Shown here: positions 50,706 through 60,420 of the stretch, in pieces
How the letters are laid out: the number at the start of each line of letters is the position of its first letter
How positions within the stretch are numbered: position 1 is the first letter of the stretch
NCBI RefSeq assembly: GCF_902506415.1
Contig: NZ_LR733275.1
Location: forward strand, 1,065,651 to 1,129,650
From: Massilia sp. 9I
GTDB lineage: Bacteria > Pseudomonadota > Gammaproteobacteria > Burkholderiales > Burkholderiaceae_D
Length of the DNA: 64,000 bases
Direction: 5' to 3'
The notes under the pieces: generated by a model
Seen by the model: the letters and a program-made list of their open reading frames with translations, nothing else
What the model was told of the DNA's origin: nothing
The model's database searches: none
Translations under genes and position numbers: made by a program

Positions 50706-53038
50706 CAGGCGCTCGCCGCGGATTCGACGGCAGCCACCGCCTTCAGGATTTCTTCGCAGGTCGCCGGCGCGTTCAGCGGCGGATGCACCTTGTGGCCGCC
50801 CACCGACGAAATCGCATCGCGGATCGCGAAGAACACCGAGAACGGCAGCAGCAGCGGCGGCTCGCCCACGGCCTTGGAGCGGTGGATGCTGTCGGCGACG
50901 TTGCGGTTCTTGAAGAGGCGCACACGGAAGTCTTCCGGGCAGTCGGAGATGCCAGGGATCTTGTAGGTCGACGGCGCATGCGTCATGAGCTTGCCCGCCG
51001 GGTTCCACCACAGTTCTTCCGTGGTGAGCCAGCCCATGCCCTGGATGAAGGCGCCTTCGACCTGGCCGATGTCGATCGCCGGGTTCAGCGAGTTGCCGGC
51101 GTCGTAGAGCGCGTCGGCGCGCAGCAGCTTCCATTCGCCGGTGAGCGTGTCCACCACGACTTCCGACACCGCGGCGCCGTAGGCGTAATACGAGAACGGG
51201 TTGCCGTTCATGGTCTTCGGGTCCCAGTGCAGGCCCGGCGTGGCATAGAAACCGTCCGACCACAGCTGGACGCGCGCCAGGTAGGCCTTGGCCACCACTT
51301 CGCCGAAGCGCAGCACCTGTCCCGCGACGAACACGCTGTCGTCGGCGAAGCGCACCTCCGATGCATCGCCGCCGAACTGCGCGGCGACAAAGGCCGCCAG
51401 GCGATCGCGGATCTTGCGCGCAGCGTCTTGCGCCGCCTTGCCGTTCAGGTCCGCGCCGGTGGAGGCGGCCGTTGCCGAGGTGTTCGAGACCTTGCTGGTA
51501 TTGGTGGCGGTGGCGCGCACCCGGTCCAGGTCCACGCCCAGTTCGTGCGCGACCACCTGCATCACCTTGGTGTTGATGCCCTGCCCCATCTCAGTGCCGC
51601 CATGGTTCACCAGGATCGAACCGTCCACGTAGACGTGCACCAGTGCGCCGGCCTGGTTCAGGTGGGTGACGTTGAAGGCGATGCCGAACTTCACGGGCGT
51701 GAGCGCCAGGCCTTTTTTCAGCACCGGGCTGCTGCGGTTGAATTCGTTGATCGCCGCGCGGCGTGCGCGGTAGTCGCTGCTCGTCTCCAGCTCGGCCACC
51801 AGTTCGTGGATCACGTTGTCCACCACCACCTGGCCGTAGGGCGTGACGTTGCGCTCGGCCTTGCCGTAGAAATTCAGGCGCCGGATGTCGAGCGGGTCGC
51901 GGCCCAGGTTGCGCGCGATCTCGTCGATCACATATTCGATCGCGATCGCGCCCTGCGGGCCGCCGAAGCCGCGGAAGGCGGTGTTCGACTGGGTGTTGGT
52001 CTTGCCGCAGGCGGCGCGGATCTCGACGTCGGACAGGTAATAGGTATTGTCGAAGTGGCAGACGGCGCGCGTCGCCACGGGGCCCGACAGGTCGGCCGAG
52101 AACCCGGCGCGCGTGACCATGTCAACTTTGGCGGCGACGATGCGCCCTTCGCGGTCGTAGCCGACTTCGTATTCGTAGTGGAAGCAGTGGCGCTTGCCGG
52201 TGACCAGCATGTCGTCGTCGCGGTCGGCGCGCAGCTTGACCGGGCGGCGCAGGCGGGCGGCCGCAATCGCCGCGGCAGACGCCCACAGGGCCGACTGTGA
52301 TTCCTTGCCGCCGAAGCCGCCACCCATGCGGCGGCACTCGACCACCACATGGTGCGAATGCAGGCCGAGCGCGTGCGCGACCACGTGCTGCATCTCGCTC
52401 GGGTGCTGGGTCGAGCAGTAGACGTGCATGCCGCGGTCTTCGCCCGGAATCGCGTAGGCGATCTGGCCCTCGAGGTAGAACTGCTCCTGGCCGCCCACGT
52501 AGAGCTCACCCTTGACGCGGTAAGGGGTCTGCGCGAACGCCGCTTCGGCATCGCCGCGCGCCAGGCGCATCGGCGGCAGCACGTAGGATTGCGCAGTGCG
52601 CGCTGCCTGGGGCGTGAGGATCGCCGGCAGGTCTTCATAGTCGATCTTCGCCAGTTTGGCCGCACGGCGCGCGTTGTCGTGGCTGTCGGCGACGACGATG
52701 AACACCGGCTGGCCGACGTACTGGACCAGGCCATCGGCCAGGATCGGGTCGTCATGGATGATCGGGCCGCAATCATTCAGGCCCGGGATGTCCTGTGCGG
52801 TGAGCACGGCCACCACGCCGCGGCTGGCTGCTACCTGCTCGAGGTCGATGCCGAGGATGCGCGCGTGGGCGCGCCCGGACAGGCCGAGCGCCGCGTGCAA
52901 GGTACCGGCGGTCTCCGGAATGTCGTCGGTGTAGGTGGCCTGGCCGAGCACGTGCAGCACGGCGGATTCGTGCGGCCGCGCGCGGCCGACTTCGGTCCAC
53001 TGGCTGCTGTCGAGGATGGGGGTGCCTGCGTCGTTCAT
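50705..53038 (-). CDS. xdhB: xanthine dehydrogenase molybdopterin-binding subunit
   Basis: Molybdopterin subunit that hydroxylates hypoxanthine and xanthine to urate. The 777-residue protein has ARPHESAVLHVLGQATYTDD at the N-terminus, EGQEQ-type GGQEQFYLEGQIAYAIPGED near 190, the substrate-channel block RRMGGGFGGKESQSALWASA near 240-260, NTAFRGFGGPQGAIAIEYVI near 340-360 and the MoCo motif VNHGGTEMGQGINTKVMQVV near 480. ATG 53038 is chosen because GAGGAG precedes it by six bases; the frame is open further up. It follows xdhA by ten bases. Confidence 0.96.
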   Translation of the reverse strand: MNDAGTPILDSSQWTEVGRARPHESAVLHVLGQATYTDDIPETAGTLHAALGLSGRAHARILGIDLEQVAASRGVVAVLTAQDIPGLNDCGPIIHDDPILADGLVQYVGQPVFIVVADSHDNARRAAKLAKIDYEDLPAILTPQAARTAQSYVLPPMRLARGDAEAAFAQTPYRVKGELYVGGQEQFYLEGQIAYAIPGEDRGMHVYCSTQHPSEMQHVVAHALGLHSHHVVVECRRMGGGFGGKESQSALWASAAAIAAARLRRPVKLRADRDDDMLVTGKRHCFHYEYEVGYDREGRIVAAKVDMVTRAGFSADLSGPVATRAVCHFDNTYYLSDVEIRAACGKTNTQSNTAFRGFGGPQGAIAIEYVIDEIARNLGRDPLDIRRLNFYGKAERNVTPYGQVVVDNVIHELVAELETSSDYRARRAAINEFNRSSPVLKKGLALTPVKFGIAFNVTHLNQAGALVHVYVDGSILVNHGGTEMGQGINTKVMQVVAHELGVDLDRVRATATNTSKVSNTSATAASTGADLNGKAAQDAARKIRDRLAAFVAAQFGGDASEVRFADDSVFVAGQVLRFGEVVAKAYLARVQLWSDGFYATPGLHWDPKTMNGNPFSYYAYGAAVSEVVVDTLTGEWKLLRADALYDAGNSLNPAIDIGQVEGAFIQGMGWLTTEELWWNPAGKLMTHAPSTYKIPGISDCPEDFRVRLFKNRNVADSIHRSKAVGEPPLLLPFSVFFAIRDAISSVGGHKVHPPLNAPATCEEILKAVAAVESAASA

Positions 53039-53048
53039 CTCGATCTCC

Positions 53049-54527
<1,479 letters not shown>

Positions 54528-54591
54528 GGTGGTCTCATTCTCAGGCAAGGGCGGAAGGCTAACACCCCGGGGCATTTCACTTATAAGAGAA

Positions 54592-54610
54592 TTGATATAT
54601 TAGTTATCAA
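54592..54610. promoter_or_regulatory. TTGATA/TATCAA dyad upstream of xdhA
   Basis: TTGATA and TATCAA around seven bases, centred on 54601, in a short AT-rich gap between puuE and xdhA and about 65-83 bases upstream of the xdhA start. Size and symmetry suit a LysR- or GntR-type operator or a promoter-overlapping site. Confidence 0.45.
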
Positions 54611-54644
54611 TCTATTTGCATATCTTATGAATCCTTCCGTCCTT

Positions 54645-55586
54645 TCATTTTAGGAAAGGATGCACGCTTTTCCAGTGATTCGCGATATCGATGCGGCGCG
54701 TGATCCAGACGCCCTCGTGGCCCTGCACATAGTCGAGGAAGCGCGCCAGCGAAGCGAGCCGCGCCGGCCGCCCGACCAGCCGGCAATGCAGGCCGATCGA
54801 CAGCATCTTGGGCCGGTCCAGGCCGTTCGGGTCGCCTTCGGCATAGAGCACGTCGAAGGCGTCCTTCAGGTAGTCGAAGAACTGGGTGCCGGAATTGAAG
54901 CCCTGCGCCGCCGCGAAGCGCATGTCATTGGTGTCGAGGGTGTAGGGCACCACCAGGTGCGGGACCGTGTTGCCGCTGCCGAGCGCCACCTCCTGCCAGA
55001 ACGGCAGGTCGTCGCCGTAGTGGTCGGCGTCGTAGGCGAAGCCGCCGTGCTCGACGACCAGGCGGCGCGTGTTGGGCGAGTCGCGCCCCGTGTACCAGCC
55101 GAGCGGCGCCTCTCCCGTCAGCTCGCGCATGATTTGCACCGCTTCCAGCATATGGGCACGCTCGGTCGCCTCATCCATGTTCTGGTAGGAGATCCAGCGC
55201 AGGCCGTGGCAGGCGATCTCGTGGCCCAGCTCGCGGAAGGCGGCGACTGCCTCCGGATGGCGCTTGAGCGCCATCGCGACGCCGAACACCGTCAGCGGCA
55301 GTTGCCGCTCCTCGAACAGGCGCAGCACCCGCCACAGGCCGGCGCGCGAGCCATATTCGTAGAGCGACTCCATGCTCATGTGACGCATCGGGAAGGCCTG
55401 GGCGCCGATGATCTCGGACAGGAAGGTTTCCGAGGCCGGGTCGCCGTGCAACACGCTGTTCTCGCCACCCTCCTCGTAGTTGAGCACGAACTGGAGCGCG
55501 ATCCGGGCCGCGCCGGGCCAGCGGGCATGGGGCGGGTTACGGCCGTAGCCGACGAGGTCGCGCGGATAGTTGTCGTAAGTGTCCAT
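54645..55586 (-). CDS. puuE: PuuE-type allantoinase (polysaccharide deacetylase fold)
   Basis: Metal-independent or zinc allantoinase of the PuuE family, hydrolysing allantoin to allantoate. The 313-residue protein has YPRDLVGYGRNPPHARWPGA at the start, the family hallmark LNYEEGGENSVLHGD near 37-51, SMESLYEYGSRAGLWRVLRL, EIACHGLRWISYQNMDEATE near 145-164, GWYTGRDSPNTRRLVVEHGG and SIGLHCRLVGRPARLASLAR near the C-terminus. ATG 55586 begins MDTYDNYPRDL; the longer frame has no support. It lies downstream of a divergent promoter shared with hydroxyisourate hydrolase and upstream of xdhA, which fits urate breakdown. Confidence 0.93.
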   Translation of the reverse strand: MDTYDNYPRDLVGYGRNPPHARWPGAARIALQFVLNYEEGGENSVLHGDPASETFLSEIIGAQAFPMRHMSMESLYEYGSRAGLWRVLRLFEERQLPLTVFGVAMALKRHPEAVAAFRELGHEIACHGLRWISYQNMDEATERAHMLEAVQIMRELTGEAPLGWYTGRDSPNTRRLVVEHGGFAYDADHYGDDLPFWQEVALGSGNTVPHLVVPYTLDTNDMRFAAAQGFNSGTQFFDYLKDAFDVLYAEGDPNGLDRPKMLSIGLHCRLVGRPARLASLARFLDYVQGHEGVWITRRIDIANHWKSVHPFLK

Positions 55587-55616
55587 GGCATGGGAGAAAA
55601 GGCAGGTATATCGCCG

Positions 55617-55650
55617 ATCATATATTGCAGGAAGCACAACGGTATATGAT
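55617..55650. promoter_or_regulatory. 8-bp inverted repeat in the puuE/HIU hydrolase intergenic region
   Basis: ATCATATA (55617-55624) and TATATGAT (55643-55650), perfect arms with 18 bases between, centred midway between the divergent starts at 55586 and 55692. A candidate shared operator for the two urate-pathway genes. Confidence 0.5.
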
Positions 55651-55691
55651 TCGTCGCATACTCCGACTCATCCTTCACATATGGGAGCCGC

Positions 55692-56045
55692 ATGGGCAAA
55701 CTTTCCACCCACGTCCTCGATACCGCCCATGGCCGTCCGGGAGCAGGCGTCAAGCTCGAGCTGTATGGCGTCGACGCGGCGGGCCGTACCCTGATCAAGA
55801 CCGATCTCACCAATGGGGACGGCCGCTGCGGCGCCCCGCTGCTGGAAGGCGAGCAGCTGCGCCCCGGCCAGTACGAACTGGTGTTCCATGCCGGCGACTA
55901 TTTCGCCGCCCAGGGCGTGGACCTGCCCTCCCCGCGCTTCCTCGACCGCGTCACGATCGCCTTCGGCGTTGCCGACGCCGAGCAGAACTACCACGTTCCC
56001 CTGGTGCTGACGCCCTGGTCCTATTCGACCTATCGCGGCAGCTGA
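55692..56045 (+). CDS. uraH: 5-hydroxyisourate hydrolase (transthyretin-related)
   Basis: Hydrolyses 5-hydroxyisourate, the uricase product, to OHCU. The 117-residue protein is the transthyretin-related type: KLSTHVLDTAHGRPGAGVKL at the N-terminus (catalytic His7), a central Arg in DGRCGAPLL, HVPLVLTPWSYSTYRGS at the C-terminus, with the diagnostic YRGS ending. GGGAG precedes ATG 55692. It is divergent from puuE; uricase and OHCU decarboxylase are not in this window. Confidence 0.96.
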   Translation: MGKLSTHVLDTAHGRPGAGVKLELYGVDAAGRTLIKTDLTNGDGRCGAPLLEGEQLRPGQYELVFHAGDYFAAQGVDLPSPRFLDRVTIAFGVADAEQNYHVPLVLTPWSYSTYRGS

Positions 56046-56111
56046 AGCTCTTCCGGACGCTGCCGGCCCCTGTTTCTTGCTATGCTTGGGTCCACCACGT
56101 CGGGAGAGCCC

Positions 56112-56669
56112 ATGGCATTGCACATCGTTCATTTCATCGGACCGATCAACCATAATTCCGCCAGCGCCATCCGCAACAACTGCTTGCAGGCGCTGCAGAA
56201 CGGCGCGACCGAAATCGAACTGCACATCTCCAGCGAAGGCGGCAACATGACGGCCGGCTTCGCGCTCTACTTCTTCCTCAAGTCGCTGCCGGTGCCGCTC
56301 ACCACGCACAACATCGGCAGCGTCGAGTCGGTCGCCGTGGTGATCTTCCTGGCCGGGCAAAAGCGCTACGCCTGCCCCGGCACCCGCTTCCTGATCCACC
56401 CGCTGCACTGGGGCTTCGGCAGCCTGGTGGCGGCCGACCATTCGCGCGTGTCCGAGTGGCGCGACTGCCTGGATTTCGACGCCGAACGCTATGCCCGGAT
56501 CTTCCTAGAAGCCACCACCGCGGCCGGTTCTCCCACCGACATCCGCAGCAACCTGACCGGTAATGCGCGCATCTTCGATGCCGACGAAGCGCACAAGGCC
56601 GGTATCGTCCACGGCGCCCTGCAGGCACAGCTGCCGGCAGCCGGCTCGACTTGTCATTGGTGGAATTAA
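56112..56669 (+). CDS. ClpP/SppA-like (crotonase-fold) serine protease homologue
   Basis: A 185-residue protein that resembles ClpP-type proteolytic subunits: IVHFIGPINHNSASAIRNNC at the N-terminus, LHISSEGGNMTAGFALYFFL near 42-61, the nucleophile region TTHNIGSVESVAVVIFLAGQ near 69-88 and FLIHPLHWGFGSLVAADHSR near 97-116 with the expected His. Ser75 or Ser78 would be the nucleophile. It lacks a clear signal peptide and no clpX-like gene is adjacent, so it could be an orphan ClpP-like protease. ATG 56112 is used, since the start fits the family better than the upstream frame. A possible role with HIU hydrolase is not apparent. Confidence 0.78.
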   Translation: MALHIVHFIGPINHNSASAIRNNCLQALQNGATEIELHISSEGGNMTAGFALYFFLKSLPVPLTTHNIGSVESVAVVIFLAGQKRYACPGTRFLIHPLHWGFGSLVAADHSRVSEWRDCLDFDAERYARIFLEATTAAGSPTDIRSNLTGNARIFDADEAHKAGIVHGALQAQLPAAGSTCHWWN

Positions 56670-56748
56670 ATCTGACAACACGCTGTTTCAATTCCACAAC
56701 ATTCGAACTGACACGATCAGAATTTGTCACCAATTGTCATCATTTTTG

Positions 56749-56778
56749 TTGCCGAAAAAATTGCTCGCTGGATAGAAT
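56749..56778 (+). promoter_or_regulatory. promoter candidate of the porin gene
   Basis: TTGCCG, 18-base spacer, TAGAAT, about 95 bases upstream of the porin start, in an AT-rich stretch that also contains two TTGTCA hexamers (56724-56740). Confidence 0.45.
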
Positions 56779-56873
56779 GATTTCCAGTCTTTACGGCGCT
56801 GCCTGATTGCTGCCCTTTAAGCGCCGACCTTCCCGAGCAGCCGAATTACCGTTTTACGGCAACAAGAACGACA

Positions 56874-58130
56874 ATGAAAAAACGTACCATTGCTACCCTG
56901 CTGGCGCTTCCGCTGGCAATCTCGACCGCCTACGCACAAGATGGCGCAGGCTTCCCTTCCGTGAAGATCAGCGGCTTCGGCACCGGCGCCCTGACCTATG
57001 CCGACACCGATAAAGCCGAGTTCGCCCGCCCGAACCAGGCCAGCGGTTCGTCCAAGGATTTCCGCACCGGCATCGATTCGAACCTCGGCCTGCAGGCCGA
57101 CCTGCCGGTCAACAGCTGGCTGTCCTTCACCGCCCAGGGCCTGGTGCGCCGTGACGCCGAAGAAGGCTATGGCGCCGAACTGAGCTGGGCCTTCGCCAAG
57201 GCCAAGCTGTCGGACAACCTGAGCGTCCGCGTCGGCCGTATCGGCCTGCCGGTGTTCATGATTTCCGACTACCGCAACGTCGGCTACGCCAACAACATGC
57301 TGCGTCCGCCGGCCGAGGTTTACTCGCAGGTGCCGTTCAACAGCGTCGACGGCGCTGACATCACCTGGCAGCACGGCTTCGGTGACACCACCGTGACCTC
57401 GCAGCTGGCCTACGGCAGCGTGAAGGCCCCGCTGCCAGGCAACATCCATGCCCGCGGCAAGAAGCTGGCGGCACTGAACATCAGCGCCGAACACGGCCCG
57501 TTCACCGTGCGCGCCGGCCACGCTACCGGCGAAATCACCATCAGCGATTCGACCTCGCTGAACACCCTGGTCGGCGGCCTGCGCGCGACCGGCGCCGGTT
57601 ACAAGTTCCCGCAACTGGTGACCCTGGCGAACGAAATCGAACCCAAGGAAAAGCGCGCCACCTTCAGCTCGCTCGGCCTGTCGATGGACTGGAACAACGT
57701 TGTCGTCCAGACCGAGTTCGCCAAGCGCAAGACCAAGGCTTACATCAACGACACCAGCGCCTGGTACGTGATGGGCGGCTACCGCATCGGCAAGTTCCTG
57801 CCTTACGTCAGCCACGCCAACCTGAAGATCGACGGCGCCATCGTCAACACCGTGCCGGCAGCCTGCCCGGCCGGCTACCCGGCGGCCTGCACCCCGACCG
57901 TGCAAACCCTGCGCGCCGGCGTGAGCCGCCTGCCGAACTCCGGCGTCGGCCAGGGCGAGCAGTCGACCAACACCATCGGCGTGCGCTGGGACTTCGCCAG
58001 CTCGGTGGCCTTGAAGGCGCAGATCGACCGCGTCAAGCCGAAGAACGGCACCGGCCTGTTCCTGGCCGCCCAGCCGGGCTTCCGCGACACCGTGACCGTC
58101 GGCGCCGTCGCCCTCGACTTCGTGTTCTAA
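56874..58130 (+). CDS. porin-like outer-membrane protein
   Basis: A 418-residue outer-membrane barrel with signal peptide MKKRTIATLLALPLAISTAY and beta-barrel strands ending in the aromatic TVGAVALDFVF. The N-terminal block VKISGFGTGALTYADTDKAE and FRTGIDSNLGLQADLPVNSW, and VRVGRIGLPVFMISDYRNVG, are those of OprP/PhoE-unlike 'porin' proteins found in betaproteobacteria. A short loop with two cysteines (PAACPAGYPAACTPT) could be a disulfide. It is followed within ten bases by a small binding-protein-like gene and then a chemoreceptor, suggesting uptake and sensing of the same solute. Confidence 0.83.
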   Translation: MKKRTIATLLALPLAISTAYAQDGAGFPSVKISGFGTGALTYADTDKAEFARPNQASGSSKDFRTGIDSNLGLQADLPVNSWLSFTAQGLVRRDAEEGYGAELSWAFAKAKLSDNLSVRVGRIGLPVFMISDYRNVGYANNMLRPPAEVYSQVPFNSVDGADITWQHGFGDTTVTSQLAYGSVKAPLPGNIHARGKKLAALNISAEHGPFTVRAGHATGEITISDSTSLNTLVGGLRATGAGYKFPQLVTLANEIEPKEKRATFSSLGLSMDWNNVVVQTEFAKRKTKAYINDTSAWYVMGGYRIGKFLPYVSHANLKIDGAIVNTVPAACPAGYPAACTPTVQTLRAGVSRLPNSGVGQGEQSTNTIGVRWDFASSVALKAQIDRVKPKNGTGLFLAAQPGFRDTVTVGAVALDFVF

Positions 58131-58140
58131 GGAGCGAGCC

Positions 58141-58548
58141 ATGAACAAGATGATTGCAAGCCTGTTCGCCGTCGCCGCCATCGGCGCATCCGTCCCTGCC
58201 ATGGCCGAAGTGGTCGTGGTGGTCAACAAGGGCGCCGCTGAAAGCACGATGAGCAAGGAGCAGGTCGCCCAGTTCTTCCTCGGTAAGTCCTCGAGCATGA
58301 CCCCGGTCGACCAGGCCGATTCGAGCCCGATCCGCGCCGAGTTCTACAAGAAGGTCGCGGACAAGGACGCCGCCCAGGCCAAGGCATTGTGGTCCAAGCT
58401 GGTATTCACCGGCAAGGCCACGATGCCGAAGGAAGTCGCCGACAGCGCCGCCGTGAAGGCCGCCGTCGCCGCCAACCCGAAGGCCATCGGCTACATCGAC
58501 AAGGGTGCAGTGGACGGCAGCGTCAAGGTCGTCTACACCGCACAGTAA
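58141..58548 (+). CDS. small periplasmic phosphate-binding-like protein
   Basis: A 135-residue exported protein (signal MNKMIASLFAVAAIGASVPA) that resembles one lobe of PBP-like phosphate ABC substrate-binding domains: VVVVNKGAAESTMSKEQVAQ, FFLGKSSSMTPVDQADSSPI, FYKKVADKDAAQAKALWSKL, then IGYIDKGAVDGSVKV. The single lobe and absence of ABC permease genes indicate a sensor-like or accessory role. It lies between a porin and an MCP gene. Specificity for phosphate is only suggested by family naming. Confidence 0.8.
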   Translation: MNKMIASLFAVAAIGASVPAMAEVVVVVNKGAAESTMSKEQVAQFFLGKSSSMTPVDQADSSPIRAEFYKKVADKDAAQAKALWSKLVFTGKATMPKEVADSAAVKAAVAANPKAIGYIDKGAVDGSVKVVYTAQ

Positions 58549-58567
58549 GCACGACTATAAGTAGCAC

Positions 58568-58597
58568 CCGCCGCCGGCCTCACGCCCGCGGCGGTTT
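58568..58597 (+). terminator. hairpin between the binding-protein and chemoreceptor genes
   Basis: CCGCCGC and GCGGCGG arms with a 13-base loop followed by three T; a weak terminator or attenuator, ahead of ATG 58616. Confidence 0.5.
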
Positions 58598-58615
58598 CTG
58601 CATTCTGGAGACATC

Positions 58616-60178
58616 ATGAGCATCAAGCGCAGGATCTGGGCACTGCCCGTTATTTCCGCCATTATTTTCGGCCTTGGCGCCGGCGCCAGCGCGATGATCG
58701 CGAACGGCGCGCTGCATTCGATCACCACGACCGCCAGCGTCGACTACCCGGTGCTCGATGCCTCCAAGGCACTCATTCTCGACGTTGCGGACATCACCGA
58801 TGGCCTGCAAAGCGCGGTTGCCGAAGGCGACAAGGAAAAAGTCGGCCAGATGGGCGAGCAGGCCAACAAGCTGCGCGCCAAGCTGGAGAAGTTCAAGCAG
58901 ATCCCGGGGCAGCTCGAAGTCGGCACGCGCCTGGGCAAGGAATTCGACGCGTACTACGCGCCGGCCCTGTCGGCCGCGCGCATCATGCTGGAAATGGAAC
59001 AGGGCGACCCGCAGGCCGTGGTCGGCAAGATGCAGTCGACCCTCGCCACCCTGAATGGCGACCTGGCCAAAGTTAACGAAGCGGCCCAGCGCCAGTTCGC
59101 TGCCGGCATCGAGGCCAGCAAGAACAGCGTCAACAAGGTCATGATCTCGATGATCGTCACCGCCCTCATCGTCATCGCCTGCCTGGCCATCGTGTCCTGG
59201 TTCGTGGTGCGCACCATCTGGCAGCAGCTGGGCGGCGAACCGGAATACGCCCGCGAAATCGCCCAGGCCGTGGCCGGCGGCGACCTGTCGACCGAGATCC
59301 GCGTGGAAGCCGGCGACAGCGGCAGCCTGCTGGTGGCGCTGAAGGAAATGCGCGGTCGCCTGGCGACCCTGGTGGCCGAGATCAAGCAGTCGGCCGACAC
59401 CATCGCCAATGCCAGCTCGGAAATCGCGAGCGGCAACGCCGACCTGGCACGCCGTACCGAATCGCAGGCCGCAAGCCTGGACCGCACCACCCGCTCGATG
59501 GAAGAACTGACCGGCGCCGTGCGCGAGAACGCCACCGCCGCCACCCAGGCCAACGCACTGGTGGAAACCGCGACCAACATCGCGACCCGCGGCGGCCAGG
59601 TGGTCGGCGGCGTGGTGAGCACCATGGGCGACATCAACAGCTCGGCCAACAAGATCGTCGAGATCATCTCGGTCATCGACGGCATCGCCTTCCAGACCAA
59701 CATCCTGGCGCTCAACGCCGCGGTGGAAGCGGCGCGCGCCGGCGAGCAAGGCCGCGGCTTCGCGGTCGTGGCGGGCGAAGTGCGCAACCTGGCGCAGCGC
59801 TCGGCGGCGGCGGCCAAGGAAATCAAGGAACTGATCGGCGACTCGGTGTCCAAGGTGAACGCGGGCAGCGCGCTGGTCGACGAAGCCGGCGTGACCATGG
59901 GCCAGATCGTGGAATCGGTGCGCAAGGTGCAGACCATCATGGCCGAAATCAGCGCCGCGGGCGCGCGCCAGAGCGCCGGCATCGACGACATCGGCCGCGC
60001 GATCGGCAGCATCGACGAGATGACCCAGCAGAACTCGGCGCTGGTGGAAGAGGCGTCGGCGGCGGCGGAGTCGCTGACCGACCAGACCACCCAGCTGACG
60101 GCGGCGCTGTCGGTGTTCAAGCTGGAGGCGGCGCAAGCGGCTCCCGTCGCTGGTGCCAAGCGGCTCGCGCTGCGCTAA
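58616..60178 (+). CDS. methyl-accepting chemotaxis protein
   Basis: A 520-residue receptor: membrane helix at about 8-30 ([20 protein letters not shown]), a four-helix-type periplasmic domain to about 170 ([20 protein letters not shown]), second membrane helix near 178-200, HAMP domain (about 200-255), and the signalling domain with the conserved hairpin [20 protein letters not shown] near 360 followed by [20 protein letters not shown]. No C-terminal NWETF-type pentapeptide is present. It is preceded by GGAG. With the porin and binding protein it may detect a solute bound by the small periplasmic protein; that link is inferred from order. Confidence 0.93.
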   Translation: MSIKRRIWALPVISAIIFGLGAGASAMIANGALHSITTTASVDYPVLDASKALILDVADITDGLQSAVAEGDKEKVGQMGEQANKLRAKLEKFKQIPGQLEVGTRLGKEFDAYYAPALSAARIMLEMEQGDPQAVVGKMQSTLATLNGDLAKVNEAAQRQFAAGIEASKNSVNKVMISMIVTALIVIACLAIVSWFVVRTIWQQLGGEPEYAREIAQAVAGGDLSTEIRVEAGDSGSLLVALKEMRGRLATLVAEIKQSADTIANASSEIASGNADLARRTESQAASLDRTTRSMEELTGAVRENATAATQANALVETATNIATRGGQVVGGVVSTMGDINSSANKIVEIISVIDGIAFQTNILALNAAVEAARAGEQGRGFAVVAGEVRNLAQRSAAAAKEIKELIGDSVSKVNAGSALVDEAGVTMGQIVESVRKVQTIMAEISAAGARQSAGIDDIGRAIGSIDEMTQQNSALVEEASAAAESLTDQTTQLTAALSVFKLEAAQAAPVAGAKRLALR

Positions 60179-60224
60179 GTTATACGGGTAGCGGCTGCCG
60201 GTTACGCTGGTGGTTCGCTACGGA

Positions 60225-60335
60225 CTTGGATTCCCGCCTTCGCGGGAATGACGGTTTTTCGGCTAGTGGAATAAAGCTACACGGTTTTCTCAGTTTGCTG
60301 TGAAACCGTCATCCCGGCGCAGGCCGGGATCCAAG
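60225..60335. repeat. inverted pair of REP-like hairpins between MCP and CNNM genes
   Basis: Left unit 60225-60254 (CTTGGATTCCCG, CGGGAATGACGG) and right unit 60306-60335 (CCGTCATCCCGG, CCGGGATCCAAG) are near-mirror images. Each folds into its own hairpin around CTTC or CGCA, and the two can also pair with each other. The form is that of the common GGATTCCCGC...GCGGGAATGACGG repeats of many proteobacteria. The 242-base gap contains nothing else recognisable; the TTTTT after the left unit may also terminate MCP transcription. Confidence 0.85.
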
Positions 60336-60420
60336 TTCAGCAACACACCCCAGTGGTATCCTTGCACCCCACCCCAGCTTGCCCTAGAATCAATCTTCCG
60401 CAAGCTACCCCACCTACTCC

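Noticed and set aside
60180..60420. Transposon remnant between the MCP and CNNM genes
   Set aside because: No transposase coding or target duplication; the two hairpins fit REP elements.
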